Below are positions 32,701 through 44,354 of a stretch of DNA of 48,459 bases, piece by piece. Under the pieces are notes generated by a model. That model was not told where the DNA came from. It searched no databases and saw only the letters and a program-made list of their open reading frames with translations. Each line of letters begins with the position of its first letter. Positions within the stretch are counted from its first letter, which is position 1. Origin of the DNA: Cylindrobasidium torrendii FP15055 ss-10. Lineage: Eukaryota; Basidiomycota; Agaricomycetes; Agaricales; Physalacriaceae. A program made the translations under genes and the position numbers. The DNA is taken from assembly GCA_000934385.1 (NCBI GenBank), contig KN880612.1, positions 1 through 48,459 on the forward strand, given 5' to 3'.

Positions 32701-34077
32701 TGAGCCTCGGTCGGTCATAGCAAAGCGCACTGTAGCAAAGACCGCATCTAGAGCAACACCAATCGTGTCCGTGACATTGGCCTTTCTCTCCTTCAAACGC
32801 TCCAGCATCAGAGGTACCACAGACTCACGATACTTTGCGAAGGGCGCTCCGAGACCCTTGGCTAAGTGCTCTATGCAGTTGGCGGCAGTCATTACGCAGT
32901 TGATGTTTGCGTCGGACTGGATACGCGCCGCTAAGGCTTTAGCGACATCTCCGAGCTCTGCCGCCTCCTTGATCTTTGGTGTCGCCGCTAGAGCGGTGGC
33001 CAGTTCGTCGAGAACCTCCTTGCGTTCCTTCCACTTTGATGATCCAAGAGCAGCGTGCAGATTCGCTGGAATCTTTACGTCTTCTGGCTCCAGAAATGCG
33101 CGGGGATCCATTTCAGCCTCCTCCTCTGCAAAATGTCAGCGAACGTTTAGCGCCGTTGTCTCCAAAGTACCTGCGGGAGCATCTTCGGCCCCGTCGTCGC
33201 CTGCATCTGCCAAAGCTTCCGCCTCGCGAGCCCCGGCGCGCGTCAATCGTTCTGGTTTCAGTGTCCCTTTTCCCTTGCCATCTTTATCCAATGCCTCGAA
33301 CGACTCTTTGAGCTCCTTCACTTGGACAGGCTTAAGATCGTTAAGGAATGTATCGATGCCTGGGCCGATGTACTGGTAAAGAGTTTGGGCAAGTGTAGTG
33401 CCTTCCGCGCGCACAGTCTTGTCGGTATGGGCAAATATCTTCGGCAGTGCTTTCAATACTGGCTGGGGAGGTGTAACCTGGACGCCAAATGCGCTGAGAA
33501 CAAGTCAGTCCAGTCAGCATGAGCTAGATGTATGTTACGCACCGAATGACCTCTCTCAGGGCAAGCACACATCCTGCAACAGCTTTTGGCTGTTTCGCGC
33601 CAAGGCCGGCGATGAGATCCGTCTGAACGACAGTATTGAGCACGGGTGAGTATCCAGAACCAATACACGCACCACTACGCCACTTCCCGAGTTCTCTACT
33701 TCTGCATACTGCATTGAAATCTCCACCGCTTGTGCCTTTGTGCCCGCGCGCGCCGATCCAAAGCATTTCTCGACAAGAGCAGGTATCACAGCTTCGCGCG
33801 TCCGAGCAGCATTCTCGCCTGCAAACTTGACTAGAGCGACAATGCACTCTAAGCCCTTCTCCTGTGCTACCGCATTCGCGTCCGTCGCGATCTTCTTAAG
33901 CAGGTCGGGATTAGATATGTATGGCTTGAACGCCGGATCGTTGTCTGACGCTGAATTTTGGAAAGTTTTGACGAGCGTTTCGTAGGCACTGACGCGAGCT
34001 TTCCAGTTCTTGTGCGCCAACCGCTCCGATATTGGGAGCGCCGTGAAATCCTCTTCGGGCGGCGGCGGCCCGTCCAT
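26767..34077 (-). CDS. STU2: XMAP215/Dis1/Stu2 microtubule polymerase with five TOG domains
   Basis: This adds tubulin at microtubule plus ends and works at spindle poles and kinetochores. The gene spans 7.3 kb with many small introns. TOG modules can be followed in order: TOG1 from LAHKNWKARVSAYETLVKTF (about 34050-33140), TOG2 from LGSSKWKERKEVLDELATAL (about 33060-32390), TOG3 from LADANWKTRLSALDEMATWI (about 31930-31310), TOG4 from KSDAWKTKKEALEALQATLD (about 31000-30310) and TOG5 (about 29890-29010). A basic Pro/Ala linker (KKKAPGPKPSAPPPPVEEE) lies between TOG2 and TOG3, a Gly run before TOG4, and a Ser-Pro-rich linker (RPGSPAG repeats) after TOG5. The C-terminal domain ends with HHFLKANPSKQPRVEKMLES and RKYINRALASR, then a Ser-rich tail. 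The final intron is near 26995-27050. Confidence 0.92.
28720..29000 (-). repeat. Ser-Pro/Arg-Pro-rich low-complexity linker in XMAP215
   Basis: The coding sequence holds near-repeats such as GGIPRPGSPAG and GGLPRPGSPAG, plus LARPSSP and RPLSP. Each has a Ser-Pro pair in a basic context, as in microtubule-binding linkers regulated by cyclin-dependent kinase. Confidence 0.6.
31059..31095 (-). repeat. GGN trinucleotide repeat coding for a glycine run
   Basis: CCG/CCA triplets on the plus strand encode about 12 successive glycines before DALDDLFPR in XMAP215. It is a coding microsatellite in a linker just before TOG4 and likely varies in length among strains. Confidence 0.7.
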
Positions 34078-34547
34078 CGTGGTGAGCGTTCAAGGTCAAG
34101 TTGGAACTGATCGCGGATATACGCGCGAGTGACTGAACGTGATGCGCAATCAAACTCGTGGCGGGTGAGCGAACATATGGCTACTACAGGCTGCAACATG
34201 AATGAGAATGACTTGCTGGAAAATGCTGAACAAGGCGCGCGCCGAAATTGTAGCGTTTAATCCTACATTGGTACATACCCTGTCAAACTTTTGAATTGTG
34301 ACTTCAATTCTCAAGGAGTCAGGACTGTTCAGCGCGTTGAGATAGCCACTTTGATACCTTTTTTGTCTGACATGTCGACCATTCACTTGAGTCTCTCAAG
34401 GGAGCCACACAATAAAATCACATCTACCGATTGGACCAAATTGTGTCGCGCGCGGGCAATTGGAACGGGCACTCACAAGTAAACCTGAAGTAAACTTACA
34501 ATTTTGAAAATTCCACAAATTCATAACTATCATCGAAAGATATACAT
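34078..34547. other. Intergenic region
   Basis: This holds the XMAP215 promoter and the 3' end of the second deaminase-family gene. Only short unsupported ORFs are present. Confidence 0.4.
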
Positions 34548-36553
34548 TTACTTGTTGGCGGCATCCTCCTGTCCTCTGAGGGCCATCGCGTCCTCAGTAT
34601 CAAACAAAGGCACGCGTACCACCGATGCCGGCAATGAGTTCTGCGAGGAAACCTGGTTTGCGCTCCTCAATGCGGATAGATGAAATTGAAAGGCGGAATC
34701 CAACAATTGCCCAACGCGCTGCACAATCTCAAAATCAAGGTAGGGAGGAGGAGGTGGAAGCCAAGGATAGACAGTGCCATGAGTTCCAGGAAGAAGAAAC
34801 TTCAGGCGGCCTGTCTGCTCCAGCTGTGATGCGAGAATGTGGCACAGATAGCAGCACTTCTTGCCGACCCCAATGGGAATCTGTGAATGGACATCCTGAG
34901 AAATGTTTCAATGATGGAGAATGGACGCGCAAGCGAGCACATTACTGGAAGCATTTCCAACGTTTCTGCTTTCAGATGATTGCCGCCCCGCGATTTGAGA
35001 TCCATGAGTCCCATAAGCTGCGCCTCGCAGTGCACAAGCCCCCTGATGCGCTCGAAGCCGTCTCCCGTATCCGTGATCTCTTTGAACGGTGAACGCTCCC
35101 GGACATCAGGAAAAGAACGCATAAAGGCAAGTACATCGTCCGAAGTAAGCTTGGGATAGACAGGTTCAAAGTCCAGGGCGCCAGCAGAGACCAAATGGAA
35201 CTCGAGGCGATGATTTGGCATCTTGTAGATCTGTCCAATGACCACTTGTGTGGCGCGCGTCCAGGCCGTGAAGAGACGATAGTACCGAAAGACATGCACG
35301 ATGCCACCCTGGACAATATCTATACACAAGGAGTCAATTTGCGAGCAGGCTGAGAGAAGGAAATTATTGACTGCGACGTTGAAAAGCATCTGTATACGCA
35401 CGACAATTATTACAACATTTCAACATTTGATATTCAATAACGTACCACTGCCGTCGTCTTCGAAGTAGACATGATCTTCTTCGTTCCTGTCATCGCCAGA
35501 ACCTTCACTGGTGGTTGTTACTCGGAAATGGGAATGCACAAATGGACGAACTCGCCTGCCGCTGGCAGCGAATTTGGCCGAACAAGGAAAGAATCACACC
35601 AGCGATACGCATTCTGCAGGGCTGTGACAAGCGATTTGCACTCGAGGATGCAATCCATCGAGTTCAGGATTCTTGTCAACTCCCATGATTTGGCTGCTTT
35701 GAGAAAGTCGCGCTTGCCTTGGCCCTTGACTATCTCTACTGTGTCTGTCCCATCCTCAATCAGCTCATTGATTAAACCACGCAAATCTCTCAAAACCCCA
35801 AGCCATTCAGCGCCGTTTGCAGTGGTCACTGTGTAACGACCTTTGTTGTTTGGGGTGAGTGCGCGCCGTTTGAATATTTCTAATACGAGTTTCGGCGGGC
35901 CATGCATCGAGAATTCAGTGGGTTCGATTTTGCCAGCCGTTCGACCGTCCAACAGCTTGAGCGGGTCGCCGCCCTCCCAGAATTTATAGCCAAACTTCAT
36001 ATGAGCATAGATTTTCTCAAATGCGCGGTGATGGATGCAGTCTTGGAAGTAAGATGCAGCTACGATGAACCTGTCGTAGCCTTCCTTGCACGCCAGCCGA
36101 ACATACTCAACAAAGGCGGCAACATCTTGCATGTGGACGTCCAATTCGGGGTTGCCGGATCTTTCAAGAGGTGTCAGTTTAGCCCAACGTTGAGGCTGGG
36201 TGAACGTACTTCACAGTGGTCGCCAATTGGCGCAAACCATTACGATCGCGAGCGCGCTCAGCAATGGTTGTTATATCGAGCTTGGCTGCATTGACCTTGT
36301 TGCGCCCTGTCACGATTGTTGACACTGAATCAGCGCGGACGATACCGGTAGCCGCAACCACATTTGCAGCCGTGGGATCTGATGGTGTTGTGACGGTAAG
36401 AAGGGTGGCAAAGGCTTGGACGACATCGTTGAGCGGGGATTTTGGCGCAGACGTAGACCGAGCGACGGTGATTCCCGACAATGCGGTCGATTTGAGAAGA
36501 ATATCCTTGTAGACCGATCGCTGGGTTGCGTCCATTTGTTCCATTTGTTCCAT
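34548..36553 (-). CDS. OTT_1508-like deaminase-family protein, copy 2
   Basis: Paralogue of 554-2535. Exons 36210-36553, 35556-36160, 35446-35502, 34946-35349 and 34548-34895 sum to 1758 nt (585 aa) with consistent phases. The deaminase zinc ligands are H and E in GLVHCEAQLMG (about residue 440) and the CxxC of GVGKKCCYLCH (about residue 485), joined across a 50-nt intron (34896-34945). The N-terminal 330 residues (DILLKSTALSGITV, FVEYVRLAC, FGYKFWEGGDPLKLLDG) are family-specific and match no domain I know. A short acidic exon (GSGDDRNEEDHVYFEDDGS) is shared with copy 1. The second intron has a GC donor. Family members are numerous in Agaricomycetes; some relatives in bacteria are toxin domains, but nothing here shows such a role. 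Confidence 0.75.
35503..35555 (-). other. GC-AG intron 2 of deaminase copy 2
   Basis: The donor context is CAG|GCGAGT; the acceptor is AGTGAAG. The homologous donor in copy 1 (1542) is CAG|GTGAGT. Removing 53 nt joins PAAG to SGDDRNEED in frame. Confidence 0.75.
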
Positions 36554-36773
36554 CGTATACTATCGATACTTGAGACAGTGGCGGTTACGACAGAAGTGGT
36601 TCAAGGCGATCAGGCTTACATAAGTAGTAACCAGAAGCGTCGACGTGTGAAAAGCGAATGTCAAGTTTACGTACGCAAGAACACTACTTCACTTGCTCGC
36701 GGCGTTACTGACAATGTTCATTTTCTCTGGGTTCATTACTCTATGTATACAATACCTACATTTCCGAAGAATA

Positions 36774-39418
36774 TTACTTATTGCTATCCTGCGTCCGCTG
36801 AATGATGTATGCCGCCGAATCGCGTACGGTCGAATCAAAGTGTCCATTCCTCAGTGCGAACAACTCCCAAAACGACGTCCCGAATGGATTGCACGCCTGA
36901 GGGTCATCAATTTCGGGCCTGTACACCCCATCCATGCTGCGTTCTTCGGTAAACAGCATTGCTTCCAGCTTCTCGTCCTTGAGAATTAACCCGTCAACAA
37001 ACTCCAGCGTCTTGTTCACCAACGCAGGCGGCCAGTGTAACGATGCCGTGAGTAGGCGTTTGGCGAAGGCTGCTGAACGCCAGGCCGGCGCTGCAGATCC
37101 GACCGTACGTGGGTTGAAGACGATCTCTAACGCACGGAAGAGCTTGTCGGCTATAGATGTCTTTCCACCCCCTTGCGCAGGCATAACACGGTCGATATCC
37201 GTCGCGAAGCTCAGAGGACGTATGATGGCGTAAAGATGGTTCACGAAGTCCGTCAGGTCGATGTTCAGGGCTTCTCCTACAATGGCGTTGAACAACACCG
37301 GAGGAAATGGAACATTGGACTTACCTTGTCCGGAAAGCAAGTCGAACGCGGTGATTATACACATGAGCCGTCGGTAAGTAGCTGCAGCGACATCCTCATC
37401 TTCATCCTCATCTTCTATGAGTTTCTTCAGAACCTTCAGTAGGTCTTTGAAGAAGTCAACATTGACAAGATGAGAGAATCGGGCAATGCCCTCCAAGGCG
37501 TTTGGCAGGAGTGTCGTAGGTTGGTCCGCCTTCAGAATGCTGAAGTACAGAACAAAGAGTAGTTTGAGGGTTTCTGTTTGCTGTGGACAGTGTGAGGACC
37601 AAGCGGGATATAAGGTAGCTGAACATACGGTCGACTTCCGTTGTTCCATGTCAACTTCCGCTTCAGCCTCCCGCAGCTCTTTGTCAATTTCTTTTTGCTC
37701 CTTCAACAGCTTCGCGTTTTTCTTGCTCACGTGCGGTGCATCGCCAATCTTCCGGCGTGGGGCACCTTTAGCTCGCTTGCCGCCTTTCTTTTGAGGTGGT
37801 GGTCTGTCCGTTTTTGTGTCTGACGCGCGCACCGAGAGCTCTGTCTTCAGGCGAAGGTATGGTAAACATGTTAGGACATTGGGGTTTATCCTGTATTTGC
37901 GTTCTTTGATCATTCGGTTCAGAAGACGAACAACCTCCAACGAAGGTTGGCCGGTGAGGTCGGCGCGGAACACTGACTTGATGGCGTCCAGAGAAATTTC
38001 CGAGTTCTGTTATAACTAATGTTAGAATTAAGTTTAATAGCGCGCAACAAGAGCAGGGCGTACATGGTCCCACGACTTCCTGCTCAAACTGCCTACGACC
38101 GAGGACATGATATTGACCATGAAGTTGAAGTGCGTTGCTTTGCTGGCGAGCGTGCACAAGCATTGCAAGGCGGTGTCAGACAGTTCGTTCTTTGCTGTGA
38201 ACTATGTTCAACGCAAGTATGAGAGCACTGGGAGGTGCGAACCTTTCCATTCCGTCTCGAGGATACGCAGATACGCTTGGTAAACACCCACCAAGCCTTG
38301 CTCCCATTCTCGTATCCTTGAAACTTCTTGGCTGACCTTTTCGGCCTTTTCGAGGTCTGTGAGAGGTCGTATGCGATATCCTGGCATGACGTCGAGCAGT
38401 ACAGTTAGCTGGGAGATGATAGCAAGTTTCCGGATGAGAACGTCGTTCTTTATCGGTTGGGGATGAGCCGGGGACGTGACTGAAGCAGATGCAAATGCAT
38501 GTAGCCGACGAAGTAAGCCCAACTTTGGATATTTTAGTCGCTAAAGTGTTGGAGCAAGAATACAGGACGCACACTCATTTCTGGCTCAGCCACAATGTCC
38601 TGACAGATGCTCGCAATCTGGTCTTTCGCTTCCTGGATTCGCGCCTTTCGAGATGGTCGCGTTATCACATCGACCACGGCTGCACGTCCAAACCGCGCCC
38701 CAGTCGACACATCTTCGACATGACGGACAGGCGGGAGTGGTTGTTGTGGTTCTTCGTCTTCTGATTCATCCTCTTCTGATTCCGACTCCACCTTCCCATC
38801 GACATTGCGTCCCATATCCTTCACCGTTCCATCCTTGAGTTTGATAGGTAGACGCTGAACTCCAGGCGCCTTTTTCTCTACAAAGTCACGTCCCACACGC
38901 GGAGCAGCCTCGTACGCCATCTCAGCATCTGAGTCCAAGTCGTCGTTGTCTACATTTGAATCCCAAGCTTCCCCGTCGTCTTCAGAATCAGAATGGATGG
39001 ATGGAAGGGATGAAGTGGATTCTTTTTGGCGTATGGGCTTGTGTAATTGATGCAAACGGTCCGTTTCCTTCTTGCTCCTACAGTCAGATGAGTCTGCCAT
39101 TCGTGTAACAATCTTGCGAGCACGCACCTCGCAATGCCCTTCTGGTCCAGCTGCTTCAGAAACTGCGCGCCTGCCCCAAAGTCTTGAAGAAGCTCCAGGT
39201 CCTGTTCAGATAGATTGGATTCGTCGTCGCTTTCATTTTGAGCGTTGGGTATTGGAATAAGTGGTCGATCGAATGCTTTTTCCTTGCGCGCGCCCTTGGC
39301 CTTTACAGCCGGCGTAGTTTTTCTGCGTTTAGCGGCGCTCTGTTAAAATTAGTATTAGAAAAGGAGTCAATAATCAGCGCACTTGATTGGGAGGTCCTGA
39401 ACGTTTGCCTGGCTTCAT
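36774..39418 (-). CDS. NOC3: Nucleolar complex protein NOC3
   Basis: Noc3 pairs with Noc2 for pre-60S ribosome assembly and export; in yeast it also loads pre-replicative complexes. The N-terminus MKPGKRSGPPNQ is followed by a basic region and LSEQDLELLQDFGAGAQFLKQLD, then acidic stretches (SDSEDDGEAWDSNVDNDDLDSD and ESEEDESEDEE). The Noc3 core includes VVDVITRPSRKARIQEAKDQIASICQDIV, LLRRLHAFAS, DVMPGYRIRPLTD and LVGVYQAYLRILE. A Lys-rich segment (KKNAKLLKEQKEIDKELREAEAEVD) precedes the CBF/Mak21-like domain (TLKLLFVLYFSILKAD, AFAKRLLTASLHWPP). It ends GTSFWELFALRNGHFDSTVRDSAAYI, the usual Noc3 ending. Several small introns interrupt it. The start codon is 39416-39418. Confidence 0.92.
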
Positions 39419-39970
39419 GACCGCGTGTAAAAAGCTAATTCACAGCCACGCGAGATGTGAGCGATCATAATGCATTGATGCGCCCTATCCGAGCGTTTAC
39501 TAGCATTGTTCAGCGCTTCAGCTTTCGATGGATACTATGCTCGAAAGCATGCACGTCGGCTCTCATATTTAATTTTCGCTGAGAAGCGGCGTCTGCTAAA
39601 TTTTAAGCGACACAGAACTCTGACCTAACAGCTGGTTGGTGGGCTTTCCCATGTGTCGAAACTAGTTTATATCAGCTCCCATCTTGTCCAGGGGTGCAAA
39701 TGGGATACCAACTAGGTTTAACTCTTCAACGGTGTTGGGGTTCGTGAGATTCATAAATGTATTCGTATTCGACTGGTGATACAACAACAGGCGTGGCTGA
39801 AAGCCGAGGGATTTGGTATAATGGATACAGTGTACAGTAAGGCGCAGGACCAGTCTTTTGGCAGAAGAATGTCACGAGGGGCGAGGCATTACTAGTACAG
39901 ATAGTGTAAAAAAGCAACGGCCTAAACAAAACAAGAGCAGAGGCATAGTAATGGCCATGCAGCATGAATT
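39419..39970. other. Intergenic region
   Basis: This separates the NOC3 start from the TEA-factor stop. It must hold the NOC3 promoter. An ORF at 39726-39974 (-) is not supported. Confidence 0.4.
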
Positions 39971-41505
39971 TCAAGGATTGGGAGTCAGTGCTGATAACAA
40001 CTGGCCCGTATACTTGTGCGTGGGCTGATTGGAGGGGTAGGAGGTGCGCTGTGAATACTGCGCGGACAAATCTGGATACGCGCCAGCATAATTTTGCTGG
40101 GAGTTGCTTGGGCCGGTATGCGAGCCAAGGCCATTGGACGATACGAAGCGTACATGCGGCAGCCCGCCAGGCGGGGAACGATCCAGCGTGTATGACACGT
40201 GCAGAATAGTCTGTCCATCGACCACCATTTCCTGCGAAATGACTGTGTCGTACGCTAGAAGATGTCGTTAGGATATGATTTACCTCGGGAAGAGAGGGTC
40301 AGACTCACCAGGATCCAACCAACGGCAGCGCGTAAGTGCAGTCTCGGAGACGCTAGCGTTAACCACGCCCAAGACGATCCCGGTAATTTCAAGAGGAGTG
40401 ACAAGTTCTGACTGGGGAACGCCATTGCAGATGACCCGTGTGATACACCGCCCCCACTGCGACCAGACCTTGTTGAGCTCCAGTCTTGTCTCGAAGCCAT
40501 GTACTGTTGGTGGGCTGCGTGTATCGTTGATGAGCGGGAGGCCGAGGTGTATGCGTAGGCTTGGGTACGCGTCCGAGATTGGACCGAGCGATTTGATGTC
40601 GACTGGGTAGGCAGTCATGAACTCGGTAGCGAGCTCCAACTTGCGCACGGAGACCGACGGCGGTGGCTGCATGTGCTGGACATAGGACAGTGGAGACCCA
40701 TGCGCTGGGCTTTGGGTATTTGCGACGGGAACGCCAGCAAGCCCGGAAGAGTGAGGGTCCAGATCGCAAAAGGCCGATGTAGAAGGTGATGCGGGGGATA
40801 ATGTCGATAAGCACGGGGAAGACGGGGAGAGAGAATAAAGGCTGGTGTTCATAGACGAGGGCGAGGAAAAATCTGACATGTTGTCGCAGAACAAAGGCGA
40901 CGTCGAGGCATCGGACGAGTGGTCCGAGTCCTCAAAGTCGTAGAGACCCTCATCGGGTTCTACCTTGCTGGTAGAGCGTTCACCGCGTTTGACGCGACGG
41001 TCGGAGGAGGATTTGCGGTGCTTGCCAGGTGAGTCACTGTCCATTTGGGTATAGAACTCATCCGCGCCAGCGACAAGATAAAATTCTGGGCAGAGGGTAA
41101 GTCGGGGGCCGACACGATGATCATCGAATGGACATACCGGGCTCGCCTCGCCACATATTGCGGAGGACCTGTAGGTGGCTTGCGACCTGTTTCTTGGTAC
41201 GCTTGATGCCCTGCCGACCGAGGTAGTCGACAAGATACTGATTCCGCCAGCGGCTGCGACCGCCGCTGGGGACGGCGTAAGGTGATTGCCAGTATTGGCG
41301 CAGACCTAGGAAAAGAATGAGAATGCGATACAGCTACAGCCAGCGCCAGCCTACCTTCGACAAAGATGTGTTCAATGTGTTCTGGCCAAACCTCACTGCC
41401 GCTTCCGTCCTTGAGCAATTTGCGATGCTTGCGTTGGGGCGTCAAGGACTTGACGCGGAGGTCCTCAGAATATGAGGGTAGCATAGAGCTAGGTGCTGTG
41501 GTCAT
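39971..41505 (-). CDS. TEA/ATTS-domain transcription factor
   Basis: A DNA-binding regulator of the TEAD/AbaA/Tec1 class, which controls development in fungi. The TEA domain starts with SEVWPEHIEHIFVEG and, after an intron, continues LRQYWQSPYAVPSGGRSRWRNQYLVDYLG, GIKRTKKQVASHLQVLRNMW, which is the recognition helix region. A Ser-rich middle (YSLSPSSPCLSTLSPASPS) follows. The C-terminal half (VRKLELATEFMTAYPVDIKSLGP, FETRLELNKVWSQWGRCITRVICNGVPQ, YDTVISQEMVVDGQTILHVSY) is conserved among basidiomycete relatives as I recall and looks like the cofactor-binding part. Small introns cut the TEA domain. Promoter has a TATA box at 41599-41606. Target genes are unknown. Confidence 0.9.
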
Positions 41506-41598
41506 AGCTCGGTGAGTGCAGAAGGGGGATTCAGACTGGTTGGTCTCAGGGAGGAAAGTGAGTGAGTGGGAAGATTTGGCTCCGGACGAGCTGAGGCG

Positions 41599-41606
41599 CT
41601 TATATA
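41599..41606 (-). promoter_or_regulatory. TATA box of TEA-factor gene
   Basis: On the minus strand TATATAAG lies about 94 bp upstream of the ATG at 41505. Confidence 0.5.
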
Positions 41607-42601
41607 GGGCGACTCGGCCTTTTTGTGCACGGGTTTACAATTGGAGTGGCTGTCGCGGGCAAGAGACGACGCGATTAAATTGCAAGATCCGATAAGGACT
41701 AAAAAGGACATGGAGACCCACAGTTTTGGAGACGGTCTTTATTCAACTCGACGTTCCTAGTCGAGGATCGGGTGGAGAACACTGCGTAAGGCCCATATTG
41801 TTCCGATAAGAATGGCCACACCGGCGCAACCATTTCGTCCGTGGGGGTTCGAGCATACGATTGGCAAGGGAAGTCGCTTGTGAGGAATGGAGAATATCTG
41901 GCGACAAGAAACAGCGTTTTCCAAACCCGCTCAAACGGGCTGCAAAAAAGGCTGATTGATCGGGTCAAAGACTTTGAGAGCACCGCGGTACCAACCTGCC
42001 GAAGCGGGACACTTGCTTTGAGGTTTCCTAATTCAGCATACACGCGAAATAAGCCAAAGTGTGAAGAGTGAAAGAAAGTGCGGAACGGCATGAACGTATG
42101 AGGGATAACAGGGCGTGAAATCAGGATGGGGAAAAGAAAGTGCCATGGACCAAAGACTATGTGCTGTGTGAGGTTGTTCCCGCGGAAGCAAAGGCTGGTG
42201 GTGGCCCAAGTGGAATTGGCGAACGATCAAAGAGAATCAGAGATCCTCTCGATACAGGCCTGATACAGTCCTGCGCGGATTGAGAAGGCGAGACCCAGAA
42301 GAGTGGTATGCCAGCATCTCGACGCGGTCCTGCTCGATGGGGATGCCACCATATTTTGGGCAAAGTGACCCCAGATTCCGGGAAGCCCTTCACCGGTGAT
42401 GGGCTCCAACATGTGTGCCCTGTCGCATGAAAGCACCTTGCGGTTGGTTTTGGCCTGTGAGATCCTCTCAAGCGGAAAGTACGCGGAGTTGCGCGGAAAT
42501 TTCACTTCAAGGAGGCCGCAGCGAAGCCGAATGTTGCACTTCCAAGTTGATCGACTTGATCGCCGCGATGCCGAAGCAACTCAACCTGAGACCTCTCAGC
42601 C
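41607..42601. other. Divergent intergenic region
   Basis: About 1 kb between the TEA-factor promoter (-) and VPS23 (+). ORFs at 41699-42091 (-) and 42227-42505 (-) are open but show no family or splice support. The length suggests a long regulated promoter or 5' UTR for the TEA gene. Confidence 0.4.
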
Positions 42602-44354
42602 ATGGCCCTCACGTTGACCCAAAAGTGGCTTCAGCAAAACGTGCAGGCTTATCCGCATCCTGACCGGGTCTACGCCGACGTAGACGCATCACTCGCCCGC
42701 TTCCCGACTCTCAGAATCAAATCTGATGCCTACAGTGCGCTATCGCGTCACAGATGCGGATGGATGTACTCACGCGCCTGCAGCCTATGATGATGGACGG
42801 ACCCAACTTTTGCTGTGTCTGCACAATGTAATTCCCATCAACTTCAGAGGCGCGATGTACAACATCCCGGTCGCGATTTGGATCCCCAGAGACTATCCAG
42901 CCGAGCCACCTTTGGTTTATGTGGTGCCCACAAGTGACATGCTCGTTAAAGCTGGAAAGCATGTTGAACTGAATGGGAGAGTCGATGTTGAGTATATTCA
43001 GCATTGGAGACGGAAGAACGAGGTCCGTCCGTTTTGCTAGGACATCTATCATCATCCCCGACGCGTTAGCACAGGGCTGCAATACCTCCGGTCTGGTCGA
43101 GGAGCTACAAGCTCAGTTCGCGCGGGAGCCACCAGTGTATGCTAAGCCGAGAGAGTCTGTTCGACCTCCTGCCACACCGACCGCGTCTTCAAGCTATTCG
43201 ACGCGGCCGCCACCGCCTGTTCCATCTTCCTCGACATCTCCGATGCCAACGTCTCCCAGTCGGCCTGCCCTCCCTCCCAAACCCGGTCAATACGCATCAG
43301 AAAGGCCACCGACGGTCTCTCCGGGACCTATCGTGAGCCAATGTCGCGCATCAGCTAAACTCGAGTGCTTATATGTGTTAGAATTCACCAAGTTTGCCGA
43401 GTCCGGCGGCGACCCATGCACAGATCGAGACGTCGGCACAAGGAGCCTACGCAAGCCCACAGTCCCCGTATTATACCCCGCATGCGTCACATTTTCCTCG
43501 GCAATCTATCAGTTCTCCTTTGCAGCAACAACCTATTCCTCCTGCGCCCCCGGTGGCCTTTTCACCCCCATTGCCTCCTGGTCATCCAGTACAAGACGGC
43601 ACGGCCTACATTAACCAATATCAAGCTCCTGCACCACCGGCTTGGACTCGCCCGGTCGCTCAAGTCAACTTGATGGACGAGGATTCGCTGAGCGAGCCTA
43701 CAGCAGTTGCACAGCCTTTGCCTGCGGCCGCTCCTCCTCGTCCTCCCAATCCCGAATTGTTGCGGCTTCACTGTCAGGTGCACGACAAGCTTACCTCTGA
43801 GCTAGCATCCCTTGGCCAAGCATTTGCACTCGACGCTGAGCGACTCCGTGCACAACAGTCGGATCTCTTACTCGGAGAGCCTGCCATTAGGGATGAAATG
43901 GCCCGCCTCGAGGCTGTACGCGACGTATGCCGCAATGTCGCGGGGCGATATCAGATGACTGTAGATCAGGTGGAACGGAACATAGCAGAGATGCGTCGCA
44001 AGGGTGACCCAGAAGTTGACGAGCTCGTCTGCTCAACTACCATAGTGCACAACCAGTACGCGAGGTGCTTTCTTGATATCTTCTTCCGCTCATCCAACTA
44101 GGCTCATCAGTCTAGTCGCGGAGGACAATGCTATCGAGGACACCATCTACCACCTGCACCGCGCCCTGAACAGCGGACGAGTCGATCTAGAACGGTTTTC
44201 AAGGGCAAGTGTGATCAACTGTAATATTTTTTGCGTTGCTAATTACTCCATTTCCCGCCAGACTGTGCGCGTGCTCGCAGAAGAACAGTTCATGAAGCGC
44301 GCCCTCATAGAAAAGATCCTCGTTGGGTTGCCAGTGGGGTCTTCCTGGGCATAA
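42602..44354 (+). CDS. VPS23: ESCRT-I subunit Vps23/Tsg101
   Basis: This recognises ubiquitinated cargo on endosomes and starts multivesicular-body sorting. The N-terminal UEV domain reads MALTLTQKWLQQNVQAYPHPDRVYADVDASL, YDDGRTQLLLCL, GVIPINFRGAMYNIPVAIWIPRDYPAEPPLVYVVPT and GRVDVEYIQHW. A long Pro-rich linker follows (PTASSSYSTRPPPPVPSS, PIPPAPPVAFSPPLPPG), then a coiled coil (LHCQVHDKLTSELASLGQAFALDAERLRAQQSDL). The C-terminal steadiness box spans the last exons: LVAEDNAIEDTIYHLHRALNSGRVDLERFSR, TVRVLAEEQFMKRALIEKI. The UEV is split by short introns near 42728-42785 and later. The chain ends VGLPVGSSWA. Confidence 0.93.

Noticed and set aside
31791..33379. Long plus-strand ORFs of 232-245 codons
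   Set aside because: They mirror XMAP215 exons rich in Ala/Pro/Lys codons and have no independent support.
41699..42505. Minus-strand ORFs upstream of VPS23
   Set aside because: Open frames only; no family match, start context or intron evidence.
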